Source: Mucilaginibacter auburnensis
GTDB taxonomy: Bacteria; Bacteroidota; Bacteroidia; Sphingobacteriales; Sphingobacteriaceae
Direction of reading: 5' to 3'
NCBI RefSeq assembly: GCF_002797815.1
Contig: NZ_PGFJ01000001.1
Coordinates: 1,178,001-1,242,000, forward strand
DNA: 64,000 nucleotides
Part shown: positions 37,690 through 47,126 of the stretch, piece after piece
Layout of the letters: each line of letters begins with the position of its first letter
Numbering within the stretch: the stretch's first letter is position 1
The notes under the pieces: generated by a model
What the model was told of the DNA's origin: nothing
Seen by the model: only the letters and a program-made list of their open reading frames with translations
The model's database searches: none
Program-made: the position numbers and the translations under genes

Positions 37690-38634
37690 ATGAAAAAAAA
37701 GATTTACATAGCCGGTGCAGGTGGAATGCTTGGAGAAGCGTTTTACCGCATTTTTAAAGATGAATACACAGTTAAATGCACAGATAAAGATGTAAATGAG
37801 CAGTGGCTTGAATTTCTGGACTTTCGTAATTTCGAGGCTTATCGTAAAGAAGTTAAAGCATTCTCTCCTGACTATTTGTTTCATTTAGGTGCTCACACCG
37901 ATCTGGAGTACTGTGAGCGCAACCAGCATGATGCCTATCTTACCAATACTACTTCGGTTGAAAACGCTGTTTTTATAGCTAACGACCTAAATATACCACT
38001 GCTATATATAAGCACCGCAGGAATATTTGATGGCGCTAAGGATTTTTATGATGATTGGGACGAGCCTAATCCGCTTGGTCATTATGCCCGTTCAAAATAT
38101 ATGGGCGAACGCTATGTGCGTGAAAACGCCAAAAGATATATTATTTGCCGGGCAGGTTGGATGATGGGAGGAGGGCCCGAAAAAGACAAAAAATTTATTA
38201 ATAAGATTATCAAACAACTGGTGAACGGCAACCGTAACCTGCATGTTGTTAATGATAAAGATGGTACGCCAACTTTCACGGTTGATTTTGCCAGAAACGT
38301 TAAATTATTGCTTGAGCGCGAATACTGGGGCTTGTACAATATGGTTTGCGGTGGCGAAACAAGCAGATTTGAAGTTGCCAATGAATTGATCAATATACTT
38401 GGCTTGCAAGACGAAGTAACGTTACATGATGTTCCGTCGAGCTATTTTGAAGATACTTATTTTGCGCCGCGGCCAACTTCGGAAAGGCTGGTTAATAAAA
38501 AACTGGAGCTGCGTAATATCAATATTATGCGCGATTGGCGAATTGCGCTTAAAGAGTATATCAACGATTATTATTTAGATTATTTGAAGGAAAATAATAT
38601 TTATAGGGTAAAAGATAGTACTATTACTGCTTAG
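37690..38634 (+). CDS. RmlD-like NAD(P)-dependent sugar nucleotide reductase/epimerase
   Basis: This 314-residue short-chain dehydrogenase starts YIAGAGGMLGEAF (nucleotide loop), has HLGAHTDLEYCE, an ISTAGIFDGAKDFYDDWDE stretch and the catalytic YARSK. The overall pattern is that of dTDP-4-dehydrorhamnose reductases and related 4-ketoreductases, but it is clearly different from the canonical RmlD at 47123. It probably finishes another deoxysugar. The gene is 19 bases before a GT4 gene. Confidence 0.82.
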   Translation: MKKKIYIAGAGGMLGEAFYRIFKDEYTVKCTDKDVNEQWLEFLDFRNFEAYRKEVKAFSPDYLFHLGAHTDLEYCERNQHDAYLTNTTSVENAVFIANDLNIPLLYISTAGIFDGAKDFYDDWDEPNPLGHYARSKYMGERYVRENAKRYIICRAGWMMGGGPEKDKKFINKIIKQLVNGNRNLHVVNDKDGTPTFTVDFARNVKLLLEREYWGLYNMVCGGETSRFEVANELINILGLQDEVTLHDVPSSYFEDTYFAPRPTSERLVNKKLELRNINIMRDWRIALKEYINDYYLDYLKENNIYRVKDSTITA

Positions 38635-38653
38635 ATATTAGCAACTTTCATTA

Positions 38654-39757
38654 ATGAGAATAGCAGCTTTTGGCTTTCGCTCGTTGCCGCCCGAAAAAGG
38701 TGCGGCAGGGGCTGATAAATTCGCACTTGAATTATTCCCGAGGCTTGTTGCGCGTGGCCACAAAGTTGTTGCATATAACCGCAGGTATCACGATAGTTTT
38801 GTGGATGTTAAAGAGTATAAAGGTGTTACTATAAGAACCTTTAAAACTATAAAAAAGGCAGGTTTTGATACGCTGCTTCATTCCTGCAAATGCGCTTTTG
38901 ATATTATAATTAATAACACTGCCGATATTGTTCATATACAAAATGGTGGCAATAGTATATGGGCGCTCCCGTTAAGACTTTTTGGTAAGAAGGTTTTTAT
39001 AAGCCAGGATGGCGTAGACTGGAAGCGCGACAAATGGGTGTGGTATGCCAAGCTCTATCTCAAATTTTCATCATTTATTACAGCTCACTTTCCTAACCAG
39101 GTAATTTTTGATAATGTAATAGCGAAACGCCTTTTTGAAGAGAAATTTAAAAAGCAGTACACCTTTATTCCGTTTGGAAGCGAAGTTGCTTATCCGCAAA
39201 ACAGTGAGGCTGTATTGCAGAAATACGGTTTATTAAAGGGCGAATATTATTTGTTTGTAGGTCGTTTCATTCCGGATAAGGGATTGCATTACCTCATACC
39301 CGCTTTTAAAAAATCCGTTTCAAATAAAAAGCTCATCTTAATTGGCGGCTCACCCAATCCTTCAGACTATGAAACCAAGATACTGGGAATGGCCGATGAC
39401 AGGGTCATCTTCCCCGGCTTTGTTTATGGCGACGAGGTAAACGCTTTAATGGTAAACGCTTATTGCTATATCCAGCCGTCGGATGTTGAAGGCTTGTCTC
39501 CGGTAGTTCTTACCGTTATGGGGCTGAATGTTCCGCTGATTGTAAGTGATATTGAAGAAAACCAATATGCTGTGAGAGATACTGCCAAAATGTTTAAAAA
39601 AGGTAATATAGAATCACTCGCCGAAGAAATAAACTATTGTGAGCAAAATTATCCGGATATGCTCAGGCTTGCTGAAAAGGCACAGACCCGTGCCCTTACC
39701 CAATTTAATTGGGAGAAGGTTGCCGACGAGCACATTGAGGTTTTTAAGAACAATTAG
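38654..39757 (+). CDS. Family 4 glycosyltransferase with an altered donor motif
   Basis: This 367-residue protein starts RIAAFGFRSLPPEKGAAGAD and has YLFVGRFIPDKGLHYLIPAF, typical of GT4. In the donor site the usual E-x7-E becomes EGLSPVVLT, so the second Glu is Thr. Some rhamnosyltransferase-like GT4 subfamilies tolerate changes here, so activity is not excluded. Its last 14 bases overlap the tail of the convergent GT4 gene. Confidence 0.82.
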   Translation: MRIAAFGFRSLPPEKGAAGADKFALELFPRLVARGHKVVAYNRRYHDSFVDVKEYKGVTIRTFKTIKKAGFDTLLHSCKCAFDIIINNTADIVHIQNGGNSIWALPLRLFGKKVFISQDGVDWKRDKWVWYAKLYLKFSSFITAHFPNQVIFDNVIAKRLFEEKFKKQYTFIPFGSEVAYPQNSEAVLQKYGLLKGEYYLFVGRFIPDKGLHYLIPAFKKSVSNKKLILIGGSPNPSDYETKILGMADDRVIFPGFVYGDEVNALMVNAYCYIQPSDVEGLSPVVLTVMGLNVPLIVSDIEENQYAVRDTAKMFKKGNIESLAEEINYCEQNYPDMLRLAEKAQTRALTQFNWEKVADEHIEVFKNN

Positions 39758-40874
39758 CTGCGTTTTTAAATATTTCTACTAACTGCTCCGCTGCGCCTGC
39801 CCAAGTGAACTTCTTCAATTGTTGATGCCCTTTAGTAATCATTTCCTTTTTCAGAATATCATCAAGCAAAACCTCTTTCATTGCCGCGGCTATCGCTTCA
39901 ATGTTAAAAGGATCAAAAGTTAAAACAGCATCTCCGCCAACTTCTGGCAAGCAGGTATTATTGGCGACTACAACCGGAACCCCGTTACGGAAAGCTTCTA
40001 ACACCGGTAAACCAAAACCTTCATTTATGGAAGGGAATGCGTAGAGTAGCGCATGTTTATACAGTATCTGTAAATGCTCGTCTGGTAAATACCCTGTTAA
40101 AATTACTGCGTCACCAAGCTGGTAGTCATTAATTGCATTGATAACTTCATGATAATCGTTTTCAGCTTTATTAACCGGTGTAGGACCAGCCAATACTAGC
40201 TTCAGATCTCCAAATCCATCAGCTTTTAACTTTGCAAAAGCCGCAATAAGTGCCGGAAGATTTTTCCGTTTAAAAAAAGAACCGGCGTGTAAAATGTATT
40301 GCCTGCTTTCTACAGGTAAGTTCAATAGCTTAAGGTCATTGTTTTGGTTGCCAATACTCACAGGTGCACCTTCAGTAACAACAACTAATTTATTTGCTGC
40401 TATACCGGTAAAGTGATGTATGCGTTGTTTTGAATAAGCTGTGGGCGTAACAATAACCGGCGAGCGTTTGGCCGCGGGTAGGGCGGTTTTCATATACAGC
40501 CATAGCCATAACCGACCGTAATTTTCCGGGTTCTCAAAAAAGAAAGCATCATGAAATACAGGTACAGTTGTATAGCCCAGATGTATTATCGGAACAAAAT
40601 TATCGGTGCAAAAAACTACGTCGCATTTGTTGGTCCAAGCTTTAAGTGGCAGGGAGATTTGTTTCCAAAATTGATATTGAAAATGGCCTACCCATTTAAG
40701 TAGTTTATTTCCTCCCCCGTAAATAGGGAGCGATGTATCTAAAAATTTAAATTTAACCGTTTCACTTTCCAGTTTTTTGAACTCGCGGCAAATTTCAATC
40801 AAATAGGTGCGCGTACCGGTTTTAGCTACTTTTATATCGCGTACATCAACCCCAATTGTAAGTGGTTTCGCCAT
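39744..40874 (-). CDS. Family 4 glycosyltransferase (GT-B), end of a six-gene minus operon
   Basis: This 376-residue enzyme starts TIGVDVRDIKVAKTGTRTYL, a pattern of mannosyl/rhamnosyl GT4 proteins, with YILHAGSFFKRKNLPALIAAF and the complete SINEGFGLPVLEAFRNG donor motif. It is three bases downstream of the hexapeptide acyltransferase gene and is the last gene of the run starting at 46117. It converges with, and overlaps by 14 bases, the plus-strand GT4 gene. Confidence 0.9.
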   Translation of the reverse strand: MAKPLTIGVDVRDIKVAKTGTRTYLIEICREFKKLESETVKFKFLDTSLPIYGGGNKLLKWVGHFQYQFWKQISLPLKAWTNKCDVVFCTDNFVPIIHLGYTTVPVFHDAFFFENPENYGRLWLWLYMKTALPAAKRSPVIVTPTAYSKQRIHHFTGIAANKLVVVTEGAPVSIGNQNNDLKLLNLPVESRQYILHAGSFFKRKNLPALIAAFAKLKADGFGDLKLVLAGPTPVNKAENDYHEVINAINDYQLGDAVILTGYLPDEHLQILYKHALLYAFPSINEGFGLPVLEAFRNGVPVVVANNTCLPEVGGDAVLTFDPFNIEAIAAAMKEVLLDDILKKEMITKGHQQLKKFTWAGAAEQLVEIFKNAANCS

Positions 40875-40877
40875 ATG

Positions 40878-41573
40878 CTAAACACCCCCGCGCGTTTTAA
40901 TAACCTTTGCAGGTACCCCTGCCACAACAGAATTTGGAGGAACTGATTTTGTTACCACGCTTCCTGCTGCTATAACACATCCATCGCCAATATTTACCCC
41001 CGCTAAAATGGTTATACCTCCGCCTAACCAACAGTTGTTGCCAATAACCGTGGCTTCCCTGGTAACGCCCTGGTCCTTAATTGAGATTGAAGCGTCTTGA
41101 AAGTTATGGTTCTCAGAAAATATCTGGATGTTGGGACCGGTAATTACATCATCGCCAATGATTACACCGCCCTGGCCACCAATAAAAGCACGCGCACCTA
41201 TACCTGTGCGATTACCTATGGTTATACCTGAGCCCTGTTGTGCAATTACTCCGGTACAAAACAGTATCGAATCACGGGCTATGGATACATGATCGCCTAA
41301 TTTTATTCCCTTTGCTGATAAGGCATTAATGCTAACATTGTCGTCTAAGATTAGGTTTTTGCCTGCCGAAAGTTGGTAAGCATGTCGCACTTTAACGCCT
41401 ATACCCATAAATACCAATCCAGATGAACTTTTTAAGAAAGGTTTGATGAACAAGCCACGCATAGCCTGACAACCACGTACCCATGATACGGTAAACAGGT
41501 CGCGGCTACTGTATGTATTTTCCCATTTATAATTGGGATCATTTTTTAACTTTCTAATCAGTTTTTCAATCAT
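40878..41573 (-). CDS. Left-handed beta-helix (hexapeptide) acyltransferase
   Basis: This 231-residue protein has many hexapeptide-repeat turns (LDDNVSINA, IKLGDHVSIARDS, ITIGNRTGIGARAFIGG, GVIIGDDVITG) and the family end AAGSVVTKSVPPNSVVAGVPAKVIK. The ENHNFQD segment holds the likely catalytic His. It should O- or N-acetylate a sugar of the second polymer, using acetyl-CoA in the cytoplasm. Its ATG overlaps the polymerase stop by four bases. Confidence 0.9.
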   Translation of the reverse strand: MIEKLIRKLKNDPNYKWENTYSSRDLFTVSWVRGCQAMRGLFIKPFLKSSSGLVFMGIGVKVRHAYQLSAGKNLILDDNVSINALSAKGIKLGDHVSIARDSILFCTGVIAQQGSGITIGNRTGIGARAFIGGQGGVIIGDDVITGPNIQIFSENHNFQDASISIKDQGVTREATVIGNNCWLGGGITILAGVNIGDGCVIAAGSVVTKSVPPNSVVAGVPAKVIKTRGGV

Positions 41574-42964
41574 GCTTCAACCAATTCAATTTCGTGCGTA
41601 TCTCTTGGGCGCATCAAAACACTCACAAACAGGCCCGAGAGAAACCATTCCATGTATGAAATATAAGAAGATGATTCCACTTCGGAGGTAAGCGAAGGAA
41701 TTAACAACCCAACTTTCATCAGCAAGATCAATAAACACAGCTGGTGTTCTTTCCCTTTAAGATATTTGAGGCCTTTTAATCCATATCTAATAAACAAGAA
41801 ATAAACATACATATAAACAAACATGGCTATTACACCCGTTTGTACACCTATAATAAGAAACTGATTTTCGCCCCCGACATTCTCGCCTAATGTTGCACCA
41901 ACACGACCTGAGGAGCCCAACCCTAAACCCAACGGACGGTCAATAATTGAATTTACAGCAGTTACCCACTCTATAATATGGCCCACACTGGATGGGTTAC
42001 TGAAGTCAATGGTGTTCATCAGCACCTCAATCAGGCCGTCGCGTTTATCATTAAAATCACTGAATAAATATGCAACGTACAACATTCCGCATATTGCTGC
42101 CGCATGAAAAGCACGTACAATTAATTTATGCCGGGTAACCAGTGCATACACATAAATAACCAAAAAGTACGCCGCCAATGGCGCGCGCGATAGAGCAAAT
42201 ATGATAGACAAAGCACTGGCTGCCAATGCGGCAACACTTACCTTTTTAAATTGGAAATTGTTCCTATCTGTAGTATACATTGCTAATATGGCCGAGATGG
42301 CCAGCAATGTAGCAGCTGCATGTTCAAGAGGGTTAGCAAAAAAACTCGCAAATCTTTTATATCCACCTTCCGACTCAAATGTTGTACTCAGATCATAAGA
42401 TCCGCTGGGTTTAATGTTAAAAAAGTAGTAGCTGTACTCGGCGTAACCTGTTGTAGATTGCAGGTGCTGATTGGTAGCTACTTCTTTGGCCAGTACAACA
42501 CCGGCAGCTATGGTGAGTACTATAATATAGCTTAGGTATTTGCTTATGTAAACTTTTTGAGGATCAAGTAACCGGCCTGCAAAATAAACCACTATATAAA
42601 AAGATGTGCTTTTTAAGGCGATCAATCGGTCCGTAAATCCTTGCTCTCCAATTGGCAAAACAGCGTACATGATATTGCAAGCCAGATAAAAAAACAGCAA
42701 ATAATCTATTAAGTGGAACCGTGGCCGATTTTTTAAAGCAAATATATTAAGCACTAATACCAGCAGTACCAATATTTCTTTAAAAAACTGAAAAGGGGGT
42801 ATTAAAAATGGTAGCCCGTTAGTGAACATAACAGGCATAGCTGTTAAGTACATGGATACGCCGAAGATGATAAAGATTAATATTCCGGCATGATGGCCCC
42901 GGTAAACTTCGCGTAGCGAAGCGATAAAGGCCAACAAATAAATTAAGGGGAATATTAATAACAT
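41570..42964 (-). CDS. Wzy/WaaL-like O-antigen polymerase or ligase (second)
   Basis: This 464-residue protein has at least ten spans and a periplasmic loop around residues 170-205 and 300-345, the latter with RPLGLGLGSSGRVGATLG, a pattern of the O-antigen ligase/polymerase superfamily. It sits between a GT2 gene and an acyltransferase, with a flippase two genes upstream, so polymerase is the better guess. Confidence 0.8.
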   Translation of the reverse strand: MLLIFPLIYLLAFIASLREVYRGHHAGILIFIIFGVSMYLTAMPVMFTNGLPFLIPPFQFFKEILVLLVLVLNIFALKNRPRFHLIDYLLFFYLACNIMYAVLPIGEQGFTDRLIALKSTSFYIVVYFAGRLLDPQKVYISKYLSYIIVLTIAAGVVLAKEVATNQHLQSTTGYAEYSYYFFNIKPSGSYDLSTTFESEGGYKRFASFFANPLEHAAATLLAISAILAMYTTDRNNFQFKKVSVAALAASALSIIFALSRAPLAAYFLVIYVYALVTRHKLIVRAFHAAAICGMLYVAYLFSDFNDKRDGLIEVLMNTIDFSNPSSVGHIIEWVTAVNSIIDRPLGLGLGSSGRVGATLGENVGGENQFLIIGVQTGVIAMFVYMYVYFLFIRYGLKGLKYLKGKEHQLCLLILLMKVGLLIPSLTSEVESSSYISYMEWFLSGLFVSVLMRPRDTHEIELVEA

Positions 42965-42976
42965 ATTACTGTGTCA

Positions 42977-43903
42977 CTATTTAGGCCAAATTATGCTTTT
43001 TGGGGTGAAAAGTCCGTCTCGCAGACCTTTAATTAAAAAATCAGCCTTTTGTTTACGCCTGCGTACCTTAAAATATAACCACACGGCTGCGTAATAAAAG
43101 CCATAAAACAACAGGTTTATCGGATAAAACAGCGGATTGCCGTATTTGCGTAAAAACCAAATGTGGTTTCGGCTAACATAATAATGTATGGATGGATTTA
43201 AAAAACCTTCTTTTTTAGGTGCCCGCGCTTTGGCTGATGCCCCTGCTTCATGATACATTTTGCATGATGGAAGATAATGAACCTCGTGTCCATTGTCGCG
43301 TAAGCGGTAGGTAAGTTCAACATCCTCATAATATAAAAAGAAAAGCTCATTGAGGAGGCCGCACCTGACCAAGGCACTATTGCGCAAAAGCATGCAACAC
43401 CCAGTTGCCCATTTAGCATTTTTATAAATAGGATGGGTGGCAGTAAGCTTGTTGTCTGACCATATCTTTCCTAAAACAGGGTTAAATTTCCCTTCCCCGT
43501 TCCAGAGTTTTTCCGGTTCATGCATCCAACGTACGGCAGGTTGTACAGCAGCCGCGTTAGGGTATTGGTTTAAGTGCGCGTATAATTTAGCTACAATGTC
43601 TTCATCAACCAGCGTGTCGGTATTAATGAGCAGCGAATATGTATAGCGATTTTCAATGCTGTATTCAAGCGCGCGATTATTCCCCCCGGCAAAACCCAGA
43701 TTTTCTTTGTTGTCTATAAAAATTACATCATCAAATTGCTGGTGAAGGATGCTAAGCGAATTGTCGGTAGATCCATTATCAGCCAGTATAATATCAAACA
43801 GCTCCTCCTTACAGTATTTTTTAATGGAGGTAATGCAAGCCGCTGTGTAATCGGGCGTATTCCAGTTAAGTAATATAACAGCAACAGGTTTACTCATGCG
43901 CAA
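42977..43903 (-). CDS. Family 2 glycosyltransferase, rhamnosyltransferase-like
   Basis: This 308-residue enzyme begins VAVILLNWNTPDYTAACI and has IILADNGSTDNSL, ENLGFAGGNNRALEY and a DTLVDED metal site. These features are typical of the WbbL/RfbF rhamnosyl-transferase-like GT2 subfamily. A C-terminal hydrophobic patch (YPINLLFYGFYYAAVWLYF) could hold it at the membrane. The first codons overlap the flippase gene by 14 bases. With rmlA and rmlD nearby, dTDP-rhamnose is a plausible donor. Confidence 0.86.
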   Translation of the reverse strand: MRMSKPVAVILLNWNTPDYTAACITSIKKYCKEELFDIILADNGSTDNSLSILHQQFDDVIFIDNKENLGFAGGNNRALEYSIENRYTYSLLINTDTLVDEDIVAKLYAHLNQYPNAAAVQPAVRWMHEPEKLWNGEGKFNPVLGKIWSDNKLTATHPIYKNAKWATGCCMLLRNSALVRCGLLNELFFLYYEDVELTYRLRDNGHEVHYLPSCKMYHEAGASAKARAPKKEGFLNPSIHYYVSRNHIWFLRKYGNPLFYPINLLFYGFYYAAVWLYFKVRRRKQKADFLIKGLRDGLFTPKSIIWPK

Positions 43904-45149
43904 TTGCAGGTTTAGTTATAATATACTCATACATTACACAAGCCGATAGCTCAACTATTACTGTAAAAGTGCCTATGATTGCAAAATTGGTTGAGTTAGC
44001 TAAAATTATGGCTGTTATTGTTGACACTAACAATAACAATGCTGCTATACGGAAGATGAATACATTGTGCTTTTTTATCAACTGATCTAATGTGTTAATG
44101 GTATTTAATACTGAAATAACAGGCACAAAAGCCATCGTTCTTAAAAAGAGTACAGCCGTTGCATCATGCTGTTTTGACAGGACGTAGATAATAAAATCTG
44201 CACCAATAAAAGTAATTATCCCTCCTGCAAAAAAAATCGCTATAAAAATGCGTTTTACTTTTCTTCTGTAAATCACCCATTGCTCTGCATGCGCTTTATA
44301 TAGTATTACAGCTTTGGGATATATTGAATTAGCTACAATATTAAGTAGATTACGTATCTGCCCAACAAAGCGATCGCATATAGAATAGGCTCCCAATACA
44401 ACCGGCGTACTCCATTCGGATAGTGCAAATATAATTACGCTTTGCTGCAGGTTAGCTGAAGCATTGTTGATGGTAAGGTAGAAATTGTCTTTTGCCAGTT
44501 GTTTTAATTCGTTTAAAGCGGGTAGCTTCAATGTTAGTTTAAAATGCGAGGCAAAACGTACCAGCAAGGTAATGTATACCACCACATTTGCAGTGCCTAA
44601 AATAAAATTAACAAACAAGGCATCTTCCGCGCCGTGAACAACTAAGATTATGGCAATAAGGGTTGCAGCATTTGCCACCAGATTATACACGTTAAACGTT
44701 TTCAGTTTTTCCACGCCGATGTAAAAGCACAGCGGGTTAACCACCTCGGCCAATACAACAGGAATTGAGAAAAATACAAAACGACTATAAAACAAACCTG
44801 TAAACCGAAGCACTAAGAGGCAACCCAGAAAAATTAAAAAAGCCAATAAGCGTATAGAAAGCGTGGCAGCAACCACTGCACTCAATTTTTGCGGATCGTC
44901 TCGAGATAAAGTGGCATCGCGCACGCCTGATTGCCCGGTTCCAAAATTTATACCCGAGCCTGCTAATAAAGCAAACCGGTAACTTGAGGTAACTAAACCA
45001 AATGCCACCAGCCCAACCGTGCGCGTAACAACAAACATTGCCAAAATAGCCAACAGCATGTTACTCACCTGAATACTGCCCAGATTGAGAAAGTTGGTTG
45101 CAACATTATTTTGCTTTACATTTTTGTAAATAGCGCTAAGCCGCTTCAT
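43890..45149 (-). CDS. Wzx-type polysaccharide flippase (second of two)
   Basis: This 419-residue protein has ~12 spans and the MOP flippase pattern (NLGSIQVSNMLLAILAMFVV, then FVTRTVG). It is shorter than and not closely similar to the flippase at 2360. It begins the membrane part of the second assembly module, five bases after the methyltransferase gene. Confidence 0.88.
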   Translation of the reverse strand: MKRLSAIYKNVKQNNVATNFLNLGSIQVSNMLLAILAMFVVTRTVGLVAFGLVTSSYRFALLAGSGINFGTGQSGVRDATLSRDDPQKLSAVVAATLSIRLLAFLIFLGCLLVLRFTGLFYSRFVFFSIPVVLAEVVNPLCFYIGVEKLKTFNVYNLVANAATLIAIILVVHGAEDALFVNFILGTANVVVYITLLVRFASHFKLTLKLPALNELKQLAKDNFYLTINNASANLQQSVIIFALSEWSTPVVLGAYSICDRFVGQIRNLLNIVANSIYPKAVILYKAHAEQWVIYRRKVKRIFIAIFFAGGIITFIGADFIIYVLSKQHDATAVLFLRTMAFVPVISVLNTINTLDQLIKKHNVFIFRIAALLLLVSTITAIILANSTNFAIIGTFTVIVELSACVMYEYIITKPAIAHE

Positions 45150-45154
45150 ATCTG

Positions 45155-46117
45155 TTAAGTTCTAACCATCCAGAATGCTCCCGGCTCTCTGCCCGGTTGT
45201 TGGCTGTATATTGGATGTTTTACAGAAAACTCACTATTGTAATTGTGCGACAAGAAGTTTACCGCACCCAATATTTTGTAGTTATTATTAAATGTTAGAA
45301 ATGCCTCCAGCAAATACTGCTCATTCCATAGCCTGTGCTCTTTCAATATCCATTGGTCGGGATAGTCTTTAGGCAAAAATATATCGTGTATGTGTACTAC
45401 AACGCCGGGTTTAAGTATAGGTAATACCTCCAGGTATTCAAACAGCACATCTCCCTGGGGCCTGATCATGTGGGTAGAGTCAATAAACAAAATGTCGCCT
45501 GCGGCAAGTTCTTCAAAAAACTTTTGCTCAATTGTTTCTACGCGTTTCCTGATCACTTCAACTCCTGTTTTTTCAAGCCAGGGTTGTTCATATGGCTCAA
45601 TGCAAATATGCGTGTAGCTCAACGAAGTGTCTTCTTGCTGATTTTTCCTGAACGCATTTTGAGCCATAAGGGTGGAGTAGCCACTGCCAATTTCAACCAG
45701 TTTGCGCGGCTTAAAATGGCGTATCATGTTATACAAATACTCTGCATCGCCAGATTCATAAAAGCCATTGTTATAGTAATAAGTTAATTCGTCGGCTTTA
45801 TTAATAGGAAAACCTTTTAACTCATCAACAAAGTTGAAACTGTTTAATAGCTCAAGCTGCTCGTTAACGTTAAAGTCAATGCCGGGTAAGTTGCGGTCTT
45901 TTCTTAAAGATTGGGTCAAATGTTTTGCAGGATTTATAAGCGGCTGGTAATAGTGGTCAACTATAGGCAACATGCCCACTTTCATAAATATTTTCTCATC
46001 AAGTGTATTCATGCCAATTACCCGTAACAGTTTTAGCCACAATGCCGCCAAAAATGTGATAGGAAAACCAATAGCCAGAATAATTTTCAGAATAAATTTA
46101 ACAGACTGTTTTATCAT
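45155..46117 (-). CDS. Membrane-anchored class I SAM-dependent methyltransferase
   Basis: This 320-residue protein starts with a hydrophobic segment (residues 8-32) that may anchor it, then carries a Methyltransf_24-type SAM domain: KLVEIGSGYSTLMAQNAF (motif I), THICIEPYEQPW (motif II) and DILFIDSTHM (motif IV). Similar proteins methylate sugars in polysaccharide clusters or polyketide sugars. It is the first gene of the minus operon. The substrate is unknown. Confidence 0.82.
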   Translation of the reverse strand: MIKQSVKFILKIILAIGFPITFLAALWLKLLRVIGMNTLDEKIFMKVGMLPIVDHYYQPLINPAKHLTQSLRKDRNLPGIDFNVNEQLELLNSFNFVDELKGFPINKADELTYYYNNGFYESGDAEYLYNMIRHFKPRKLVEIGSGYSTLMAQNAFRKNQQEDTSLSYTHICIEPYEQPWLEKTGVEVIRKRVETIEQKFFEELAAGDILFIDSTHMIRPQGDVLFEYLEVLPILKPGVVVHIHDIFLPKDYPDQWILKEHRLWNEQYLLEAFLTFNNNYKILGAVNFLSHNYNSEFSVKHPIYSQQPGREPGAFWMVRT

Positions 46118-46152
46118 GTTTGATAGTTACCTTTTAAAAAGGAGGGTTCCTG

Positions 46153-46160
46153 CAAATGTA
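46153..46160 (-). promoter_or_regulatory. -7 promoter element for the six-gene minus operon
   Basis: Plus-strand CAAATGTA reads TACATTTG on the coding strand, 36 bases upstream of the methyltransferase ATG. Confidence 0.42.
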
Positions 46161-46295
46161 ATTGTTTATTTGTGAATAAGCGTTCGGCCGCTTAACCCGA
46201 ACGCATAACAATGGATGTGGCAATTGGTTCAAACATCTTTTTGATAAATTGGTTATCTTCGCAATTACACCTGCCATATTAACTTTTGTTATAAC

Positions 46296-47126
46296 ATGAA
46301 CTATCTTAACCCCGCAATAACCGATCTTAAGCAATTAGGTATTGATAAAAAAGAAGAATATTTAAGCGCTGAACCTTTTCCGAATATTGTTATTGACAAC
46401 TTTTTTAATGAAGAAATACTCAATCAGGTACTGGCTGATTTTCCGGATCTTTCAAAAAAGGACGGCGTTATAAATTACAATGCTCACAACGAAAAGAATA
46501 AGTTAGAAGCCAAAGGGGAGAAGCACTTCAGCGATGTAACCAAGGGCTTTGTGCATTTTTTAAATTCGCAGCCGGTACTTGAGTTTTTACAGGAGCTAAC
46601 TGGCATAAAGGAAACGCTGCTGCCAGATCCTTATCTTATAGGAGGGGGCTATCATGAAATTAAACCGGGCGGTTTATTAAAAGTACATGCCGATTTTAAT
46701 AAACACCACATGACATGGTTGGATCGCAGAATCAACCTGCTGGTTTACCTAAACAAAGATTGGGATGACAGCTACGGCGGGCACTTTGAACTTTGGGATA
46801 AAGACATGACCCGCTCATACAAAAAAGTGTTGCCTATATTTAACAGGATAGCCATATTTTCAACTACAGATTTTTCTTACCATGGTCACCCAGATCCGCT
46901 TACTTGTCCGCCGGATAGGAGTAGAAAATCAATAGCTTTATATTATTACTCTAACGGAAGACCAAAAAGCGAGGTTAGCGATAAACCGCATTCAACATTG
47001 TTTGTAGCCCGCGCAGGTAAGGAGGGAGATGTTGAGCGCGAGCCAATAACTTTGAAGGATGTTGTACGAGAAGTTGTTCCGCCTGTTATATTTAAGGCAG
47101 CAAAAAAACTAATGGGTAAAAAATGA
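46296..47126 (+). CDS. 2-oxoglutarate/Fe(II)-dependent dioxygenase
   Basis: This 276-residue protein has the double-stranded beta-helix iron site: H-x-D in LLKVHADFN, the distal His in DFSYHGHPDPL and the co-substrate Arg in RSRKSIALYYY. The family (2OG-FeII_Oxy_3) includes prolyl hydroxylase-like and sugar-modifying enzymes. Its ATGA overlap with rmlD shows co-translation with dTDP-rhamnose genes, so it may hydroxylate a sugar or lipid-linked intermediate. Substrate not known. Confidence 0.85.
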   Translation: MNYLNPAITDLKQLGIDKKEEYLSAEPFPNIVIDNFFNEEILNQVLADFPDLSKKDGVINYNAHNEKNKLEAKGEKHFSDVTKGFVHFLNSQPVLEFLQELTGIKETLLPDPYLIGGGYHEIKPGGLLKVHADFNKHHMTWLDRRINLLVYLNKDWDDSYGGHFELWDKDMTRSYKKVLPIFNRIAIFSTTDFSYHGHPDPLTCPPDRSRKSIALYYYSNGRPKSEVSDKPHSTLFVARAGKEGDVEREPITLKDVVREVVPPVIFKAAKKLMGKK

